Notes: generated from the sequence alone by a model not told the origin. A DNA stretch of 64,000 bases from Uranotaenia lowii (GCF_029784155.1 NC_073693.1:233631102-233695101), one strand, 5' to 3'. Shown: positions 35,490 through 47,629, counted from the first letter of the stretch. Translations and numbers: made by a program.

Positions 35490-36127
35490 CTAATTATATT
35501 AAAAAAAATCATCCACAGGATTTTTAGTATGGAATTGATTCTCTATGAAAAATATTTCCTATTTAAGAAACATGTACCTGATCTTCACCTTAAAAATCTG
35601 CACAATTTTTTATATTTTTCCGGTGCATTGTTCAACATTATTAATGATGCAGCTAAATTTTTAATTAAAATCATAAATTTAGTTGAAGTTTGCATCAAGC
35701 AAATTTGATTCGAAAATTACCTATCTCTTACTTTTTTTTTTGTAAAATTTTATTTTCATCAAAGGTTAGAATCTAGGAAATTCAAAAATTTTAACCATCG
35801 TCGAAAGCAAATTTCATATTTTGTTTCTAGAGGTTTCATAAAAAAAAATAGCTCACTCTTTAGGCTAAGGATCACTTTTCTAAAGTTACTTTTTTTAAGG
35901 TTTTATTAATGACATTTTACCATCCTTGTGGCATTCGTGTCTTCTCTTAAGTTACAATTTCAAACGAAAACTATTAATGAGTACTTTAAAATGAATAATC
36001 GTGTAGTTACAAACATAATTTGTTTTATTTTTTTCATTCGTGTGTTGTTAGACAAAAAATCATAGGTAAAATTAGTCACCAAAATACTCCCCTTCCCCCC
36101 CATGAGTCGGTTCTTCCTACGGCCCTG

Positions 36128-36300
36128 TGTCATATTTATGTTGTGTTGTGTGATATTTTTTCATTGTAAATATTGTAAAATTTTAGTCATATTTGTAAGA
36201 TTTTGACAATTTTTTTGTCATAATTTTGTCATTCCTTTACCACATTTGTCATGTATTGTCATTTTATTGCCAACTTTTTGCTATATTTGTGTTATAATTT
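36128..36300. repeat. TTTGTCAT array, right flank
   Basis: GTCATATTT, TTTTGTCAT and ACATTTGTCAT words continue the array that ended at 31936. This shows that the hAT element split one array. Confidence 0.65.
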
Positions 36301-36309
36301 TTTCGCTAT

Positions 36310-36990
36310 TTTGTTAGTTTTGTCCCCCACATCCGTCTCTATTCAACACTCAATAACTTTTTTGTCTAATAAGATACGAAGTTACGTTCTTGCACAAAGT
36401 TGTTCAGCGAAAAATTTCGTTAAAGAAATTTATAAATTGGCACTAAAACCACCAGCTTGCTCGGTTCCACAGAAGAAAACGAAACGATGTTGATTCTTCA
36501 GTACAAAATAATCAATTTTCCCATACAAACCTAAAAGTTCAAATTTACTCATGTAAACGTTACTTAAAAATTCTGTCAAAAATCATGGATGAGTTTTAAA
36601 TCAAGACGAAGCTTTTTAGATCCCAGGGTTTGAGAAATGCAAAATTGACCCCAAATCGAGTCAGTAGTAGAACATCCCCCCGAGCCGTTGCCAAGTAAAA
36701 TTTTTGACCTGCTATTTGCCCGAAGTCAGCCTTGACATAGGTTTCATCGTCCATCAGAAGACTCTCGTCGAACTTGGTCAGCATCTGGTCATATGGCTTT
36801 CGAGCACGGATTTTGGCCACACTTTTCTGTTTAGTCCGAGTTGGCTGTATGCTTGATACGACTTAATGGGCAGCACCGAATTTTCTGGCCAAATCAAGAT
36901 CCGACAGATTCGAATTCCTCTTAATCGTCATCAAAATCACGCAGTTTTCGGTCGATAGTTCTAATCCGACGATTGGCTACCCGATCGTCG
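36310..36990 (-). mobile_element. ITmD37E-type element remnant
   Basis: The segment contains a decayed transposase (36596-36985) plus a non-coding end (36310-36595). That end recurs in inverse at 41600-41930 and directly at 42060-42204 (TTTTTTGTCTAA, GATACGAAGTTACG, GGTTTGAGAAAT, CCCCAAATCGA). No clean terminal inverted repeat pair or TA duplication could be fixed at both sides. Confidence 0.6.
36596..36985 (-). pseudogene. DD37E (ITmD37E) transposase fragment
   Basis: The minus strand reads MTIKRNSNLSDLDLARKFGA, an in-frame stop, then QKSVAKIRARKPYDQMLTKF, then MDDETYVKADFGQIAGQKFY and ATARG. MDDETYVK contains the first catalytic Asp block of the DD37E Tc1/mariner lineage described from mosquitoes. 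The frame runs out after about 74 codons into non-coding sequence, so the second Asp and the Glu are missing. It is a relic. Confidence 0.75.
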
Positions 36991-38390
36991 CGCCATACGG
37001 TATTTATGGACTAACTAGCTGTTTAGCTAGCCTAGATGCAGACCACAATAGATTTTACAAATCACTGTGCACATTTTTTGATTGTTTTTAAAGTACAGTC
37101 GATTTGCGGAATGTCAAAAATACATATGTACGTGAAGCTGACAAAATATGCCACAATATGTGCAAAAGTTTTTTCCAATTCTAAATAAAGCAAGCTTTAT
37201 ATACACCGGATGCTTCTCAATCTTTACATTCAGAACTGAAGTTCAAGATTCCCCCGTTTTCTGATCCTGTATAGAGATTAGATAACTGACAGATTGATAT
37301 GTCTGAATATAAAAATGTAGTAACAAATTTTAAACCAGAAAGACATGCGACAAAGCTGTCGCTCCCGATCCCCGTTTGTTCCAGTCCTTCGGGGAAAAAT
37401 GTTGGATAAAAGTGAGAACATCACACTAACTAAAATTCATCGATGCTGTCGTCTTCGTTCGGCCCATCATCATCATCCCGGGGACATCACCTCCCATATT
37501 TGATATTCCGGACAAGATTACATTTTACGAGCTCGCGCGCGCACAGCACAGTTCAAGTAAAGACAAGGTTTATGTTTTATGTCGAACGTGAAGAAATATT
37601 TCATTTATCTTCACTCACTGTTCTGTTGTTGGTGGTTCGCGTGCTTACTTACATTCATTTCCACGACGCTTTACGCCCCGAAGGGCCAGAGTAACCAACA
37701 ACGTGTGTATATGTTTCTTTGCCGGGTCCATCGTCGCGACTCTTACAGCACCACCCCTGGATCGCAAGCATACATCTATGCCCGAACCTAAACATAGGCA
37801 TAAGCATGGCAGCAGAGCGCGCCAGCATCATGAATGGATGGTTCATCGTGATTTCATAATGTTACTTGGCGTTTGATTCTCGGCGTTTGAAGGGGGGCTA
37901 CTCTAGTAGGTATATGTAGGCTATTGTGCCGAAAAGCACGTTCTCTTTTCTATTAAACTTTCATAAGAAATTCCTTCAGCTGATGGGGAATAAAGTTGGG
38001 CCTAGAGATGCTAACGAGGTGTTCGCTTCTGTCAATTTGACATTTATTTACTTAGTATTGGTCGATTCATTTATAATTAAGTTTTTGGGAAACTTTCTAA
38101 AATTTTTACTGTCAAAACTTTTATAGTATACCGACCAAGAAAAATAGAATAATCGAAAAAGAAATCGAAGGTTTTTCTTCCATGGCGACCGTCAAAAATT
38201 AGATTTCCTTTGTCAGCCAAGTACTTAGCGGACCACATCAAGTCTCTCAGCTCAAAGATGATTGATAGCAGAATCTAAGCCTCTTTCAAAATTTCTGTAC
38301 TCAAAACGAACCTATCGGTTTTCTGTACATTCAGAGAACATTATAAAAAACCACAGGGAATAGTTTTTTTTCGTGCTAAATCAAATTTCA
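36991..38390. other. Higher-GC single-copy island E, first part
   Basis: 37200-37960 is mixed-composition unique sequence with CATCATCATCATCCCGGGG and GCGCGCGCACAGCAC. Three overlapping frames (37443-37694, 37579-37791 plus, 37655-37846 minus) carry no recognised domain. 37960-38390 returns to AT-rich. No transposon ends were seen. Candidate host regulatory or exon sequence. Confidence 0.3.
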
Positions 38391-39380
38391 ACTTCAAACT
38401 CTAGGAAGCTGTCACATATAGTTTCAAAAACCGGGCTCTTTCCGCTCTCAATTCACACGCTCTCTGCGTTTGTTCGACCCGATTTCCAGTCATGTAAATA
38501 TTTAATAACCGAATTGATATTTTGATATTTATTTAAACGAAACCAATTACATTCTGTTGTGCCGCGATGCCCCCGCCATGCCAGTTCTTGTGCCGGGGTT
38601 GTGTTCATTTGGGTTGCGTTGTGTTAGCCCGGCTGTTGTTCTACCAATCGTACCGAACCGGTAGTTGATATGTTATTCATTTTTGTGTGTCACCGAAGGT
38701 GGGAATAAAACTATGAATATTATGGTGATTCACTGGGGTGAGGATGCACTTCAATCGATTTGTAATCGGATTGCTCGATTGAGTGGACAAACAGTGATTA
38801 GGAGAGTGGAATTAGTATCACTGCTACGTTGATGCGCAAACATTTAAAATGCGTCTTGTATAGAACAGCTTCGTGTAATGCGCATTTCCAAAAATCTGTA
38901 GAACCAAAAAAGGTGTATTGGTTCGTCTAAGACAATGCAATGGTGTTAAGAAAAAAGTTTGATCAACCTACTGATTATATAACTACGTAATTGTATAACA
39001 AATTATACTTTTTTGGAAATTGTTATTTCATTTGATAACATTTGCATATTAAAAATGTTCAACAAAGCTTTGTTTCAATGAATTTTCATTAATCAAACTT
39101 TACCCATCCATGACGAACGTTACATAGCGGTTATTGGATTTTCATAGTAGCCGCTTTTAAGGACCTGTGTGTACCTTACCCAGGTACTCCAAAACGGCTT
39201 TAATGAAACTAATTAATACACCTTGATATCTTACCAAAGAATTTCCTTAACTAACCTATCATAATATACGAATAACTCACTTTACATTGAATTGTGCTAA
39301 TAAAACGTATTCCCAAATATCTGAAAATTGACATATTTATTGAAATTTTCCTAGATTGCGTCAATAACTTAGGAGTTAGA
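38391..39380. other. Island E, second part, and AT-rich spacer
   Basis: 38400-38850 contains unique mixed-composition DNA (GTGCCGCGATGCCCCCGCC, CGTACCGAACCGGTAG) without long frames. 38850-39380 is AT-rich and featureless. No gene is supported. Confidence 0.3.
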
Positions 39381-41030
39381 ATCTAGTAATAAATAAGAGA
39401 TTTCGACAAGATCAGAAGCAATTCTGATCAGGACCAGTCAGCGTACGAATGAAAGCTTATCTATTGCATAAGTTACACAGAAATTATCCAAACTGAACCA
39501 AAGTGTTTCTGTAGAAATATGTACTTCGAGAGAAATACGAACTTGATCCCGAAGAACGTTTCAAACTGTTGTTTCATTGGAAGATGACTCTGAACTCTTT
39601 GCTAAACCCTTCCCCAGTGAATTCTGTAGAAACTAAACAGGAATTTCTTCTTCCAGCTGAAACATTTCCTGATCTGACAATTCCAATGACATCTGTATGC
39701 GCGACGTAAATGCTCGACGAATCCAGATGGAATTCCGAACTCACTCCTTAAAAAATGTGTGAATGCGGTCGAAGTACCCTTAATGTTTTTAACGGCCTAG
39801 AACGGCTCTTGGATCTCTGTCGAAAACTTTCGTGGTGTACCAATACTTAAAGCTATACACGAACTTTGTTAGAGCATTGTCTACAACCAGATGTACCCTT
39901 GGAACCAAATAAAGATTTCAGACGATCAACCTGGCTTTTTTAAAAGGTGCTTAACTGTGGCGAATTTGACGGAGTTCGTCTCAAAAATCTCACAATGGAA
40001 GGTTTATGTAACCAACATAGATGCTCTTCTATGGGCACTGTGTAAGAATGGAATGCGCTCGTACTTAATTAACGCGTTCGTTGCCATGGGACCCATTATC
40101 GTGTGACGGGTGTATTTCCTGGAAGGCCTCGTCGCGTGTGACGCTCTCTTACTCAAATTAGCCACTCATTTTAGCCACACGTTGCAAATAGCGAAATTCT
40201 CCCTATTTGCATTCTTGCTCCGAGAATTTCTGTGGGCCCGGCTAGTAAAACAACGAAAATGAGCATGGCGACGAACGTGTTAAAGAATTCTATATCTAAA
40301 GCTAGAGAACGTGAGATCCAGAACTTTTCGGTCAATAGTGTAGTACCACAAGGGGGTTACTTGGAACCCCTTCTTTTCATCACTGTTATGAACGAGTTTC
40401 CTGAAATGATTTATAATGTGTTTCAGCTGGAATATGCCGATGATTTAAAAATGTGTCTATTCGTCAAAAGTAAACGACTCTAAATGCAATGTGATAACTT
40501 TTCTCGGAAAATGAGCAACATCATGTACGAATATCGACACATGGGAAATAATCTGATTGTTGCACGGTAAACCGCTTTAAAAGACATGAAAGCTGAGTTG
40601 GAGTCAGAGCTAAACTACAAGAAACTCGTAGAAAAGGTTGTAGCAAAGACAAACTCAATGTTTGGAATAGTCAGTTCAGTAGAATTTGTCAAGAGTTGAA
40701 TGTTTCCAGACTAGAGATAGGTCAAAAGAAGTTACTGAGATATGCCTTGAGAAACCTTGAATGGAAAGAAGAAATGTCGGAGTATCGAGTATTGTGCATG
40801 CTGGTAGGATTGGACTCGCTGGAAACCCGCAGAAAATCGCCATTGGATAAAAAAATATTAGGAAAGAGCCAATGTGCAGAAAATGGTTGATAGAGGAATG
40901 GAGTTCATCCGATGGATCATGTGGTGGAACGCCGCCATCTTATGCTGGAACGAGTGATTGAAGATGATCAGTATTACCCTCATGGTATTCGTTGGCTTTC
41001 TATATATTTCGAATTGGAATAGGCCTTCAT
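39381..41030 (+). pseudogene. Non-LTR retrotransposon ORF2 remnant
   Basis: Broken + strand frames show DDQPGFFKRCLTVANLTEFV (39891-40106), VVPQGGYLEPLLF and FQLEYADDLKM (40232-40483), then KLLRYALRNLEWKEEM and VLCMLVGLDSLETRRK (40696-40890). In order these are the pre-palm, B, C and C-terminal blocks of a Jockey/CR1-like RT. YADD is intact, but frames are interrupted by stops and shifts. 39381-39890 may hold upstream sequence too decayed to read. Confidence 0.7.
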
Positions 41031-41035
41031 TCCTG

Positions 41036-41275
41036 TAATTTCCTGTCTTCTTCTATTTCGCAAGTGAACTTGATAGTCTTATGCAAACCGTTTATGGATG
41101 TTAGAAGTTCTTGTGTTTACTACACAAAAAATGTCATCGGTGTATTTCCACCATTTTTCGGGTAACAAATCTAGATTTTCAAGAGTCTGCTCCATATGAA
41201 CCATAAACAGTTCACACAAGAATGGAGACAGAGGGTGTCCCATTGGTGCCCTCTTTGTTTGTCTATGTCATGTTT
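41036..41275 (-). pseudogene. Penelope-like reverse transcriptase fragment
   Basis: The minus strand reads APMGHPLSPFLCELFMVHME, then LLPEKWWKYTDDIFCVVN. This is the PMGSPLSP…AELFM…LE…W.RYVDD pattern of Penelope-like element RT, which differs from the VPQGS/YADD pattern of LINE RTs. The catalytic box is YTDD here. A stop follows shortly after (…HKRFA stop). No GIY-YIG endonuclease is visible. Only about 80 codons remain, placed tail-to-tail with the LINE relic. Confidence 0.65.
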
Positions 41276-41569
41276 TCCATTTTTAATGTATCTACCCAAA
41301 ACTGCCATCGAATTTCGGTGCACTCAGCCCACTACCAAAAAATACGTTTTGGCTTTATAACTGAATTATTCGAGCTGAATTCCTTCAACCTTATATCTTA
41401 AAAGCTCTCATTACTGACCTCCGTTTTAAATCTTGACCGTTCCTAAGTTCTTAAAATTAGCTCGCATTAAAATCACGGGCCTCACTTGTACAACAGGGCA
41501 TATTAATTTATTGATAATGTTGGGGAGAAGAAAAAAAAAGCCCAACAGAGGCTAAATTTTATATTGCAG

Positions 41570-42204
41570 GGCAGACTGCAGTAAAAAACTGAGTCGATTG
41601 GGGGACATTGCGAATTTCTCAAACCCTGGGGTCTAAAATGCTTCGTTTTGGTTCAAAACTCATCCATGATTTTTTGCAGAATTTTTAAGTATCGTACATG
41701 AGTAAATTTGAACTTTAAGGTTTGTATGGGAAAATCGAATATTTTGTACTGAAAAATCAATATTCTTTTTGTTTCTTCTGTGGAACCAAGTCTGTTGATG
41801 GTATATGTACCAATTTATAAATTATCTAAAGGAAATTTCCCATTGAACAACTGTGTTGAAGATCTTAACTTCGTATCTAGTTAGGCAAAAAAAATTTAAG
41901 CTGATTAACTGGGGTATGTCTTTTGGCATTGAAAAACTATAAATTCAATTGACATCACTGCTGGGTACCTAGCGAAGTATTGCTAAAAGTATCATGCAAT
42001 ACCTAGCTAGGCACCCAGTTAGTGATGTTAATTGAATTTTTTGTTTTCAATGCCAAAAGACATGCCCCCATTCATCACTTGATAACTTTTTTGTCTAACG
42101 AGATAACGGTCTTAGACGAAGTTGTTTAGCAGAAAATTTGCAAAATTTCATGGATAAGTTTTGAACTTTAACGAACCTTTTTAAACCCCTCGGTTTGAGA
42201 AATT
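41570..42204. mobile_element. Fold-back MITE, left arm, centre and start of right arm
   Basis: The sequence is a long inverted repeat centred near 41985 (CTAGCGAAGTATT… AATACCTAGCTAG). The left arm (41577-41930: ACTGCAGT, ACTGAGTCGATTGGGGGACA, TTCTCAAACC) is the inverse of 42060-42204 continued at 48779-48830. It shares sequence with the DD37E remnant at 36310-36680, so it is probably a non-autonomous relative. The right arm is broken at 42204 by the hAT-like insertion. Confidence 0.65.
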
Positions 42205-42589
42205 CAGGGTTGCTAGCGAACCAGGAATACCGGGGAAAACTTTGGAATTTCATCGCATCACCGGGAAACCGGGAAAAAACTAGGAATTTCAGTACATCAC
42301 CGGGAAAATTGTCAAATCCTTACATCGCACGTGTTATAAAATTTAAATCGATTTGACTAAGCAGATGACCTATAGAATGCTTTGAACGGAAAAACTCCGA
42401 AAAAAGACATCATTTTAAAATTCTTATATCTGCAGTATATGTTGGTGTATCAATTTTTTTTTATATGTTTTGAAATTGTGAAAAATAAATCTTTTCAAAA
42501 ATATATAAAAATTTTAGGGTCCCATAGGAGTTTTGGTCGTAATCTTGGAATTACCGGAAAAAAAATTCTCACTTTTCAAAAGAGGTAAC

Positions 42590-45500
42590 ATTTTTTCTTA
42601 GCAGCGCTGTATCTCATTCCTAATTGAACCGATTTCCAAAATTCAAATTTTAGTTTTATTTTGTTAACATGATTATCATTTTCACTGAATACTTATAGTA
42701 TCTCAAATATTACTGTTATTCGTAATACGAGAATGAAAACAAGAAAAAATCGTGATTTTCGAACCCGCCTGTTATGATGCGCACATTTCTCATTTTGTTA
42801 TCGTGATTTCTTAAAACTTTTCATAAAACCTGCCCACTTATTATATACTCAATGATAGATTTTAATCTCTACAATCGATTGATATACTTTTTATGTGGTT
42901 TTTCAAAAAATTGTAGCAACGTTTTCCGAATTTACTAAAAGATATTCTATTTCTACCAGAGTTTCAAACGTCTTTAGCAAGCTAGCACAACCCCCCGGGA
43001 GAACATAGATCGAACAAAATAGATTGCTCTCCCGGTCGTGCTCTCGAAATCTGCCTTCCTAAAGCAGACTGAAGGGATCGCCCGCATGGTTACGTAGGGT
43101 GGTTTGTGCTGATACTTATGAAAATTTTTACTTGATTCATAGCTAAGTCATTGTCTTCATCATTTTGATTGTTTTTCAGCTTTTCAAAGTTACAGAGACC
43201 TAGATCATAATTTATTTTATCTTTATTGCATAGTGTGGTTTCGAAACGACACTCAATTTAAATTATTCCGGAAGCGCGTGGATATTGTTATATTCAAAAC
43301 AATCACAACCAATATTACAACGATTTGATCTTTAAGTTTATAATACTATAAATATCGAGTTTAAATTTACATGTGAAATATTAGACAAAATATGCATAAA
43401 AGTAGTTTAAATCATAATTGGTACTCTTCGTGGTGTTATGAGAATTAAAAGATGCTTTTAATGAATTAGTAATTGCCATATCAATTTAAAAAAAGTCGTG
43501 TTTTGAAAGGTTAAGACATTGTGTTCCAGAAAATTGTCATATTGCATAATATTTTGAACGACATCTTTTGTTTCAGAGATGTTATTTGAAATAGACATTC
43601 TTAATTTACATAAGTGTGATTTTTATTATTTTACTCATATTTTCTTCAAAAAGATTCAAAATTTTAACTTAATATCAGGATTCAGAACAAAAATTTGAAA
43701 AAAAAACTTCAAATAAATTATAAATAACTTATGATTCAAACTTCACAAATAATTTTATGGATTCATAATACTGTGCTTCGAATTGTGAGATATAAACCAG
43801 TTTTTCGTGTTTTATTATTTAAATTTTTGACTTTCCAAGTATGAATTTTGCAATTTAAATTAACATTTTTCTAAGAATTCAGAATCGGAATTTATAATGA
43901 ATAAATTCATTATTGAAAACTAAGACAAAAGAATTGCTTATTCTCAATTCTAAATTCATAACTCAACAAAAATCAGAATGCGAATTCCAATTTAACATTT
44001 TCGAATTTAGTATCATACATATGAAATTAACAATTTTTAGTACGATTTTTCAATCCTGAATTTATTCTTTTTTGAATCAGGGTTAAAAAAAGAATGGAAA
44101 ATTGTTGACTTTTAATTCAAAGTTAACCATTGGAAGCTTAGTATTATGAACAATGAATTTTTGAAAGGCGGCATCCATAAATTACGTAACGCAAAAACTG
44201 CACTTTTTTGACCCCCTCCCCCCCGTCTGTCACAAATCGTAACGCTTCGACGTACCCCCCTATGAAAATTACGTAACGCTGATAATTACCACCCCCCCCC
44301 CCTATCTTCTCATGTTTTGAAACTGATTTTCGAAGGTGAAAAAAGATTTTAACATAAAGTTTTTCAACGTTTTTTGAATCGGAAATAATATCTATCCAAT
44401 TTGCTTCTTAGTACTCATTGATGATAACTCTCAGATAAAATAAATTGATTGTTTTATTACGAGTTGCTCTGTGCTTGTTAACTGATGATGTACCTTGTTT
44501 ACATTATTTTATTCAAGGAGCATAACATGTCATGCAACATATACTCCAATTAGGAATATTCGTCGGAATAATCAAAACTGAATTTTTTAAATCAATTGAG
44601 AAAAAATAGAAAAATTTCCGTTTTAAGGTTGAATCGAGTTCTTGGGGGTAAATGTTTTCCAACGGTTATTTCACGGATACTCAATACACATTTTAAGGAG
44701 TCAATCTCAGAATAATTGAAGAGGAAAGCTACAATCCAGTTCCAATCAGTTTACAAATTTTAAAATGATTTTGGTTTGCATGTCATTCTGCAAAATTTGC
44801 ATGACATAAAAATAGCTGCGAAAAAATCGTTACGTAACGATGAGCATACCTCCCCCCCTCCCATATGTCACAATTCGTAACGCTCGATCTTACCCCCTCC
44901 CCCCCCTAAGAGCGTTACGTAATTTATGGATGCCCCCAAAGTGAATTAGAAGCTCATAATTTAGATTTAAGAGTTTTGAATTCAGAAAAAAATAATTGTG
45001 GACAAAGAAATATGAATCGTGAATCTTGAATTATTTATTATAAAATTTTATTCATCATTCGGATTTGAAGTTCAGATTAGTAATCTGAAATATTAACAGC
45101 AAATCTTGTTTTAATACGTATGGTTTTGAAATATTTCAAAAATTAACATCGAAAACATTCACACTTGTGTAAAAGTAGTATGTATGTATGTAAATTTTAT
45201 GTTATAATAAAAATCAAAGAAGATGCCACCAAAATTATTTTGCAAAATGAGGATTCTTAAAAATATCTTAAAACATTTATGAACTAGGTCTCTGTAACTT
45301 TGAAAAACTAAAAAACAATCAAAATGATGAAGACAATGACTTAGCTAAGAGTTACGTTAAAATATTCATAAGTATTAGCACAAACCACCCTACGTAACAA
45401 TGCGGGCGATTCCTTCAGTCTGCTATAGGAAGGCAGATTTCGAGAGCACGACCGGGAGAGCCATGGATTTTGTTCGATTTATGCTCTCCCGGGGGGTTGT

Positions 45501-45900
45501 GCTTGCTTGCTACAAAACGTTTGAAAATCTGGTCGAATTCCGATATCTTTTAGTAAATTCGGAAAACGTTGCTACAAATTTTTGAAAAACCACATAAAAA
45601 GCATATCAATCGATTGTAGAGATTAAAATCTATCATTGGGTATATAAAAAGTGGGCAGGTTTCATGAAAAGTTTTAAGGAATCGCGGTAACAAAATGAGA
45701 ATCGCGCGCATCGTAACAGCCGGGTACGTGAACTACGATTTTTTTCTTGTTTTCATTCTCGTATTGCGAATAACAGTAATATTTGAGATACTATGTGTAT
45801 TCAGTGAAAATGATAATCATGTTATCAAAATAACACTAAAATTTGAATTTTGGAAATCGATTCAATAAAGAATGAGATACAACACTGCAAAGCAAAATGT
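42590..45900. repeat. Very long inverted repeat, arms about 620 bp
   Basis: The left arm 42590-43225 is closely repeated in inverse at 45270-45900. Shared blocks include TGTATCTCATTC, ATGATTATCATTTTCACTGA, GTGGTTTTTCAAAAA, CTCTCCCGG, ATGCGGGCGAT and AAGTTACAGAGACCTAG. The loop (43226-45269) holds the MITE at 44167. The arm continues beyond the insertion at 45898 (46702-46925 matches the inverse of 42370-42600), so the original palindrome was longer. No coding frame is supported. Confidence 0.8.
44167..44937. mobile_element. MITE with GGCGGCATCC/GTTACGTAAC ends, copy 2
   Basis: This is a 771-bp relative of copy 1 (13433-14254) in opposite orientation, with ends GGCGGCATCCATAAATTACG and its inverse. 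AAA flanks both sides (44164-44166; 44938-44940), again compatible with a 3-bp duplication. C-rich blocks correspond to the G-rich blocks of copy 1. It is non-coding and sits in the loop of the long inverted repeat. Confidence 0.75.
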
Positions 45901-46701
45901 ATGTATGTATGTATGTTTGACCCACCAGTGGCTGATAGGTCTTTCGACCCGAGTCGGTACGGGAAGTCTCGATCGCACTTTCAAATACTGTTTATGCTTA
46001 ACTCATCAACAATAATTGCAGCACAACCAAGGGGTCCGTTACCACTGGTTTGGGACAGGTTTGACTCATCTCACTCCCTTCAAACTGGTCGAAGCAAATG
46101 AAGAACCCTGAAAAGGTACCTAAGTAACCTACTCATGATTCCAAATTTGCCGAGATACTCCGGCTGGCTTGAACCCACAATCCATTGTATATCAGTCTTC
46201 CGATCGTTTGATGTCCTGTCCAATCCCCCACTAATCCCCAATAATAGAGTTAAGCTATTTTAAATATTAAATCAAAAAAAGTTACAATATTGTTTGCATT
46301 TTTAACATCTTACCTTTTAACCAACTGCACTCTCCTTCTTACATCATCGTACTTACCACCCAACTTGAATTAACTACTGTTGCCTGTTCATCATTTAATA
46401 CAGCATCTCTAGATGTTCATAAATTAGTCCAAACATAAAGGACCGAGCTCACCATTTTTTAGCAGCAGCACATCAATCGCTGACTTTTATCATATTTCCA
46501 AAACAAGTCAAATGGAATCTGATGGAACAACTGAAGAGTTGTTCCCATAATTTTCTTTTACTCAACTTATACACAAACGATTTCACTCCCACACCACCAA
46601 TTACACCGTATTTGAATGAAATAATCTATAAAAGATATTAAATTTTCATTTTACTTTTTAGAAAAAATTTACAGGCGAAAAAACACGTCTTGACAATTTT
46701 C
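45898..46701 (-). mobile_element. Retro-insertion, 804 bp, exact 23-bp duplication
   Basis: The 23 bases at 45875-45897 (AGATACAACACTGC…) are repeated exactly at 46702-46724. The insert begins with (TGTA)n on the + strand, which is a (TACA)n 3-prime tail on the minus strand, followed by CCACCAGTGGCTGATAGG. A long exact duplication plus a simple tail is the signature of target-primed reverse transcription. No RT and no long frame is present, so it is a non-autonomous retroelement, a truncated LINE end or a retrocopied transcript. Confidence 0.8.
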
Positions 46702-47048
46702 AGATACAACACTGCAAAGCAAAAGTTCAAAAAAGAAGCTTTTTTTCAGAAATTCCACGCTAGCGACCAAAAATTCCATATGACCTTTAATTTTTCTATA
46801 TGTTTAAAAAGATTTATTTTTCACAATTTCAAAACTTATAAACAAATTTCAATACATCAAAGCAATTGGAAGATATGAGAATTCTGAGAAGACATTATTT
46901 TCGGTGTTTTTTTCCATTCGGAACAGAATCCAAACGTTCGGATAAGTTACATCAACTGAAATTTTATAGATTCAGAAACTAGAATAATTTTCCTAACTAA
47001 TGAATGTGAAATCATGAAAATCGATTAACATATATCATCAGGGGAACG

Positions 47049-47282
47049 CGCGCAAACTCTCGGGTCATATTGACCCGAACGGCTTATGTGTAACCTTTTT
47101 TTCGGCTTGCCAGTTGTGGCATTTCCGGTGGTCACCGGAAGTTGCTTTTTCTACAGGTTATGTATCTCGTGGTTTTAGTAATATGTTCCAAATTTCATAT
47201 TTTTCCGATTTTTTTCAAAAGAGTTATGACGATTTTAAAGTTAGCTTCGGGTCATATTGACCCGAACGGCCTAGGAAGGTTA
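47049..47282. repeat. Paired CGGGTCATATTGACCCGAAC motifs
   Basis: CGGGTCATATTGACCCGAAC occurs twice (about 47061 and 47249), each followed by GGC and each able to form a CGGGTCA/TGACCCG hairpin. The second copy ends GGCCTAGGAAGGTTAA, the first begins after GGGGAACGCGCGCAAACTC. This looks like a short dispersed repeat unit. Ends and duplication are not resolved. Confidence 0.5.
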
Positions 47283-47629
47283 AAGTTTCCTGAGCTGCAA
47301 TATATGTAGGTATGTCTTATTTAAAAATTGTGTCGAAAACAAACTCCAGTTCTCTACCCTGATACAAAATAATATCTAACATTCAAACAATAAAGGTTCA
47401 TATCGTTATTCAAGATTGTCTATATTTTCATGAAACTTTAGTTCAAATGACTAGGACATCTCTAAAGTTCGTCATTGTTTGTAAATTTTTTTTTAAACAT
47501 GTCGTTGGATTTGTACAAAATAGCTCAACATTTTCCTGCAATCTGATGATTTTGAGTTTTGTTAGAGAAACCCCATTCAAGTTAAGGAGCTGATTTGATG
47601 TTATACCACATTATATTTTGATACATTTT

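Larger units (their letters stand above)
31945..36127. mobile_element. hAT element, 4183 bp, with 8-bp duplication
   Basis: The left end CATGGCCGTAGGAACGAAGG pairs with the inverse of the right end (CAGGGCCGTAGGAAGAACC). TGTCATAT is present immediately outside both ends (31937-31944; 36128-36135), the 8-bp duplication size of hAT elements. Because the surrounding array itself is made of TTTGTCATAT words, part of that identity could be coincidental. No hAT transposase is readable. The interior carries later insertions: a Tc1-type fold-back, two hAT MITEs and a LINE fragment. Confidence 0.75.

Noticed and set aside
37443..37846. Three short frames in island E
   Set aside because: They overlap on both strands and have no recognisable domains. 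The composition alone permits them.
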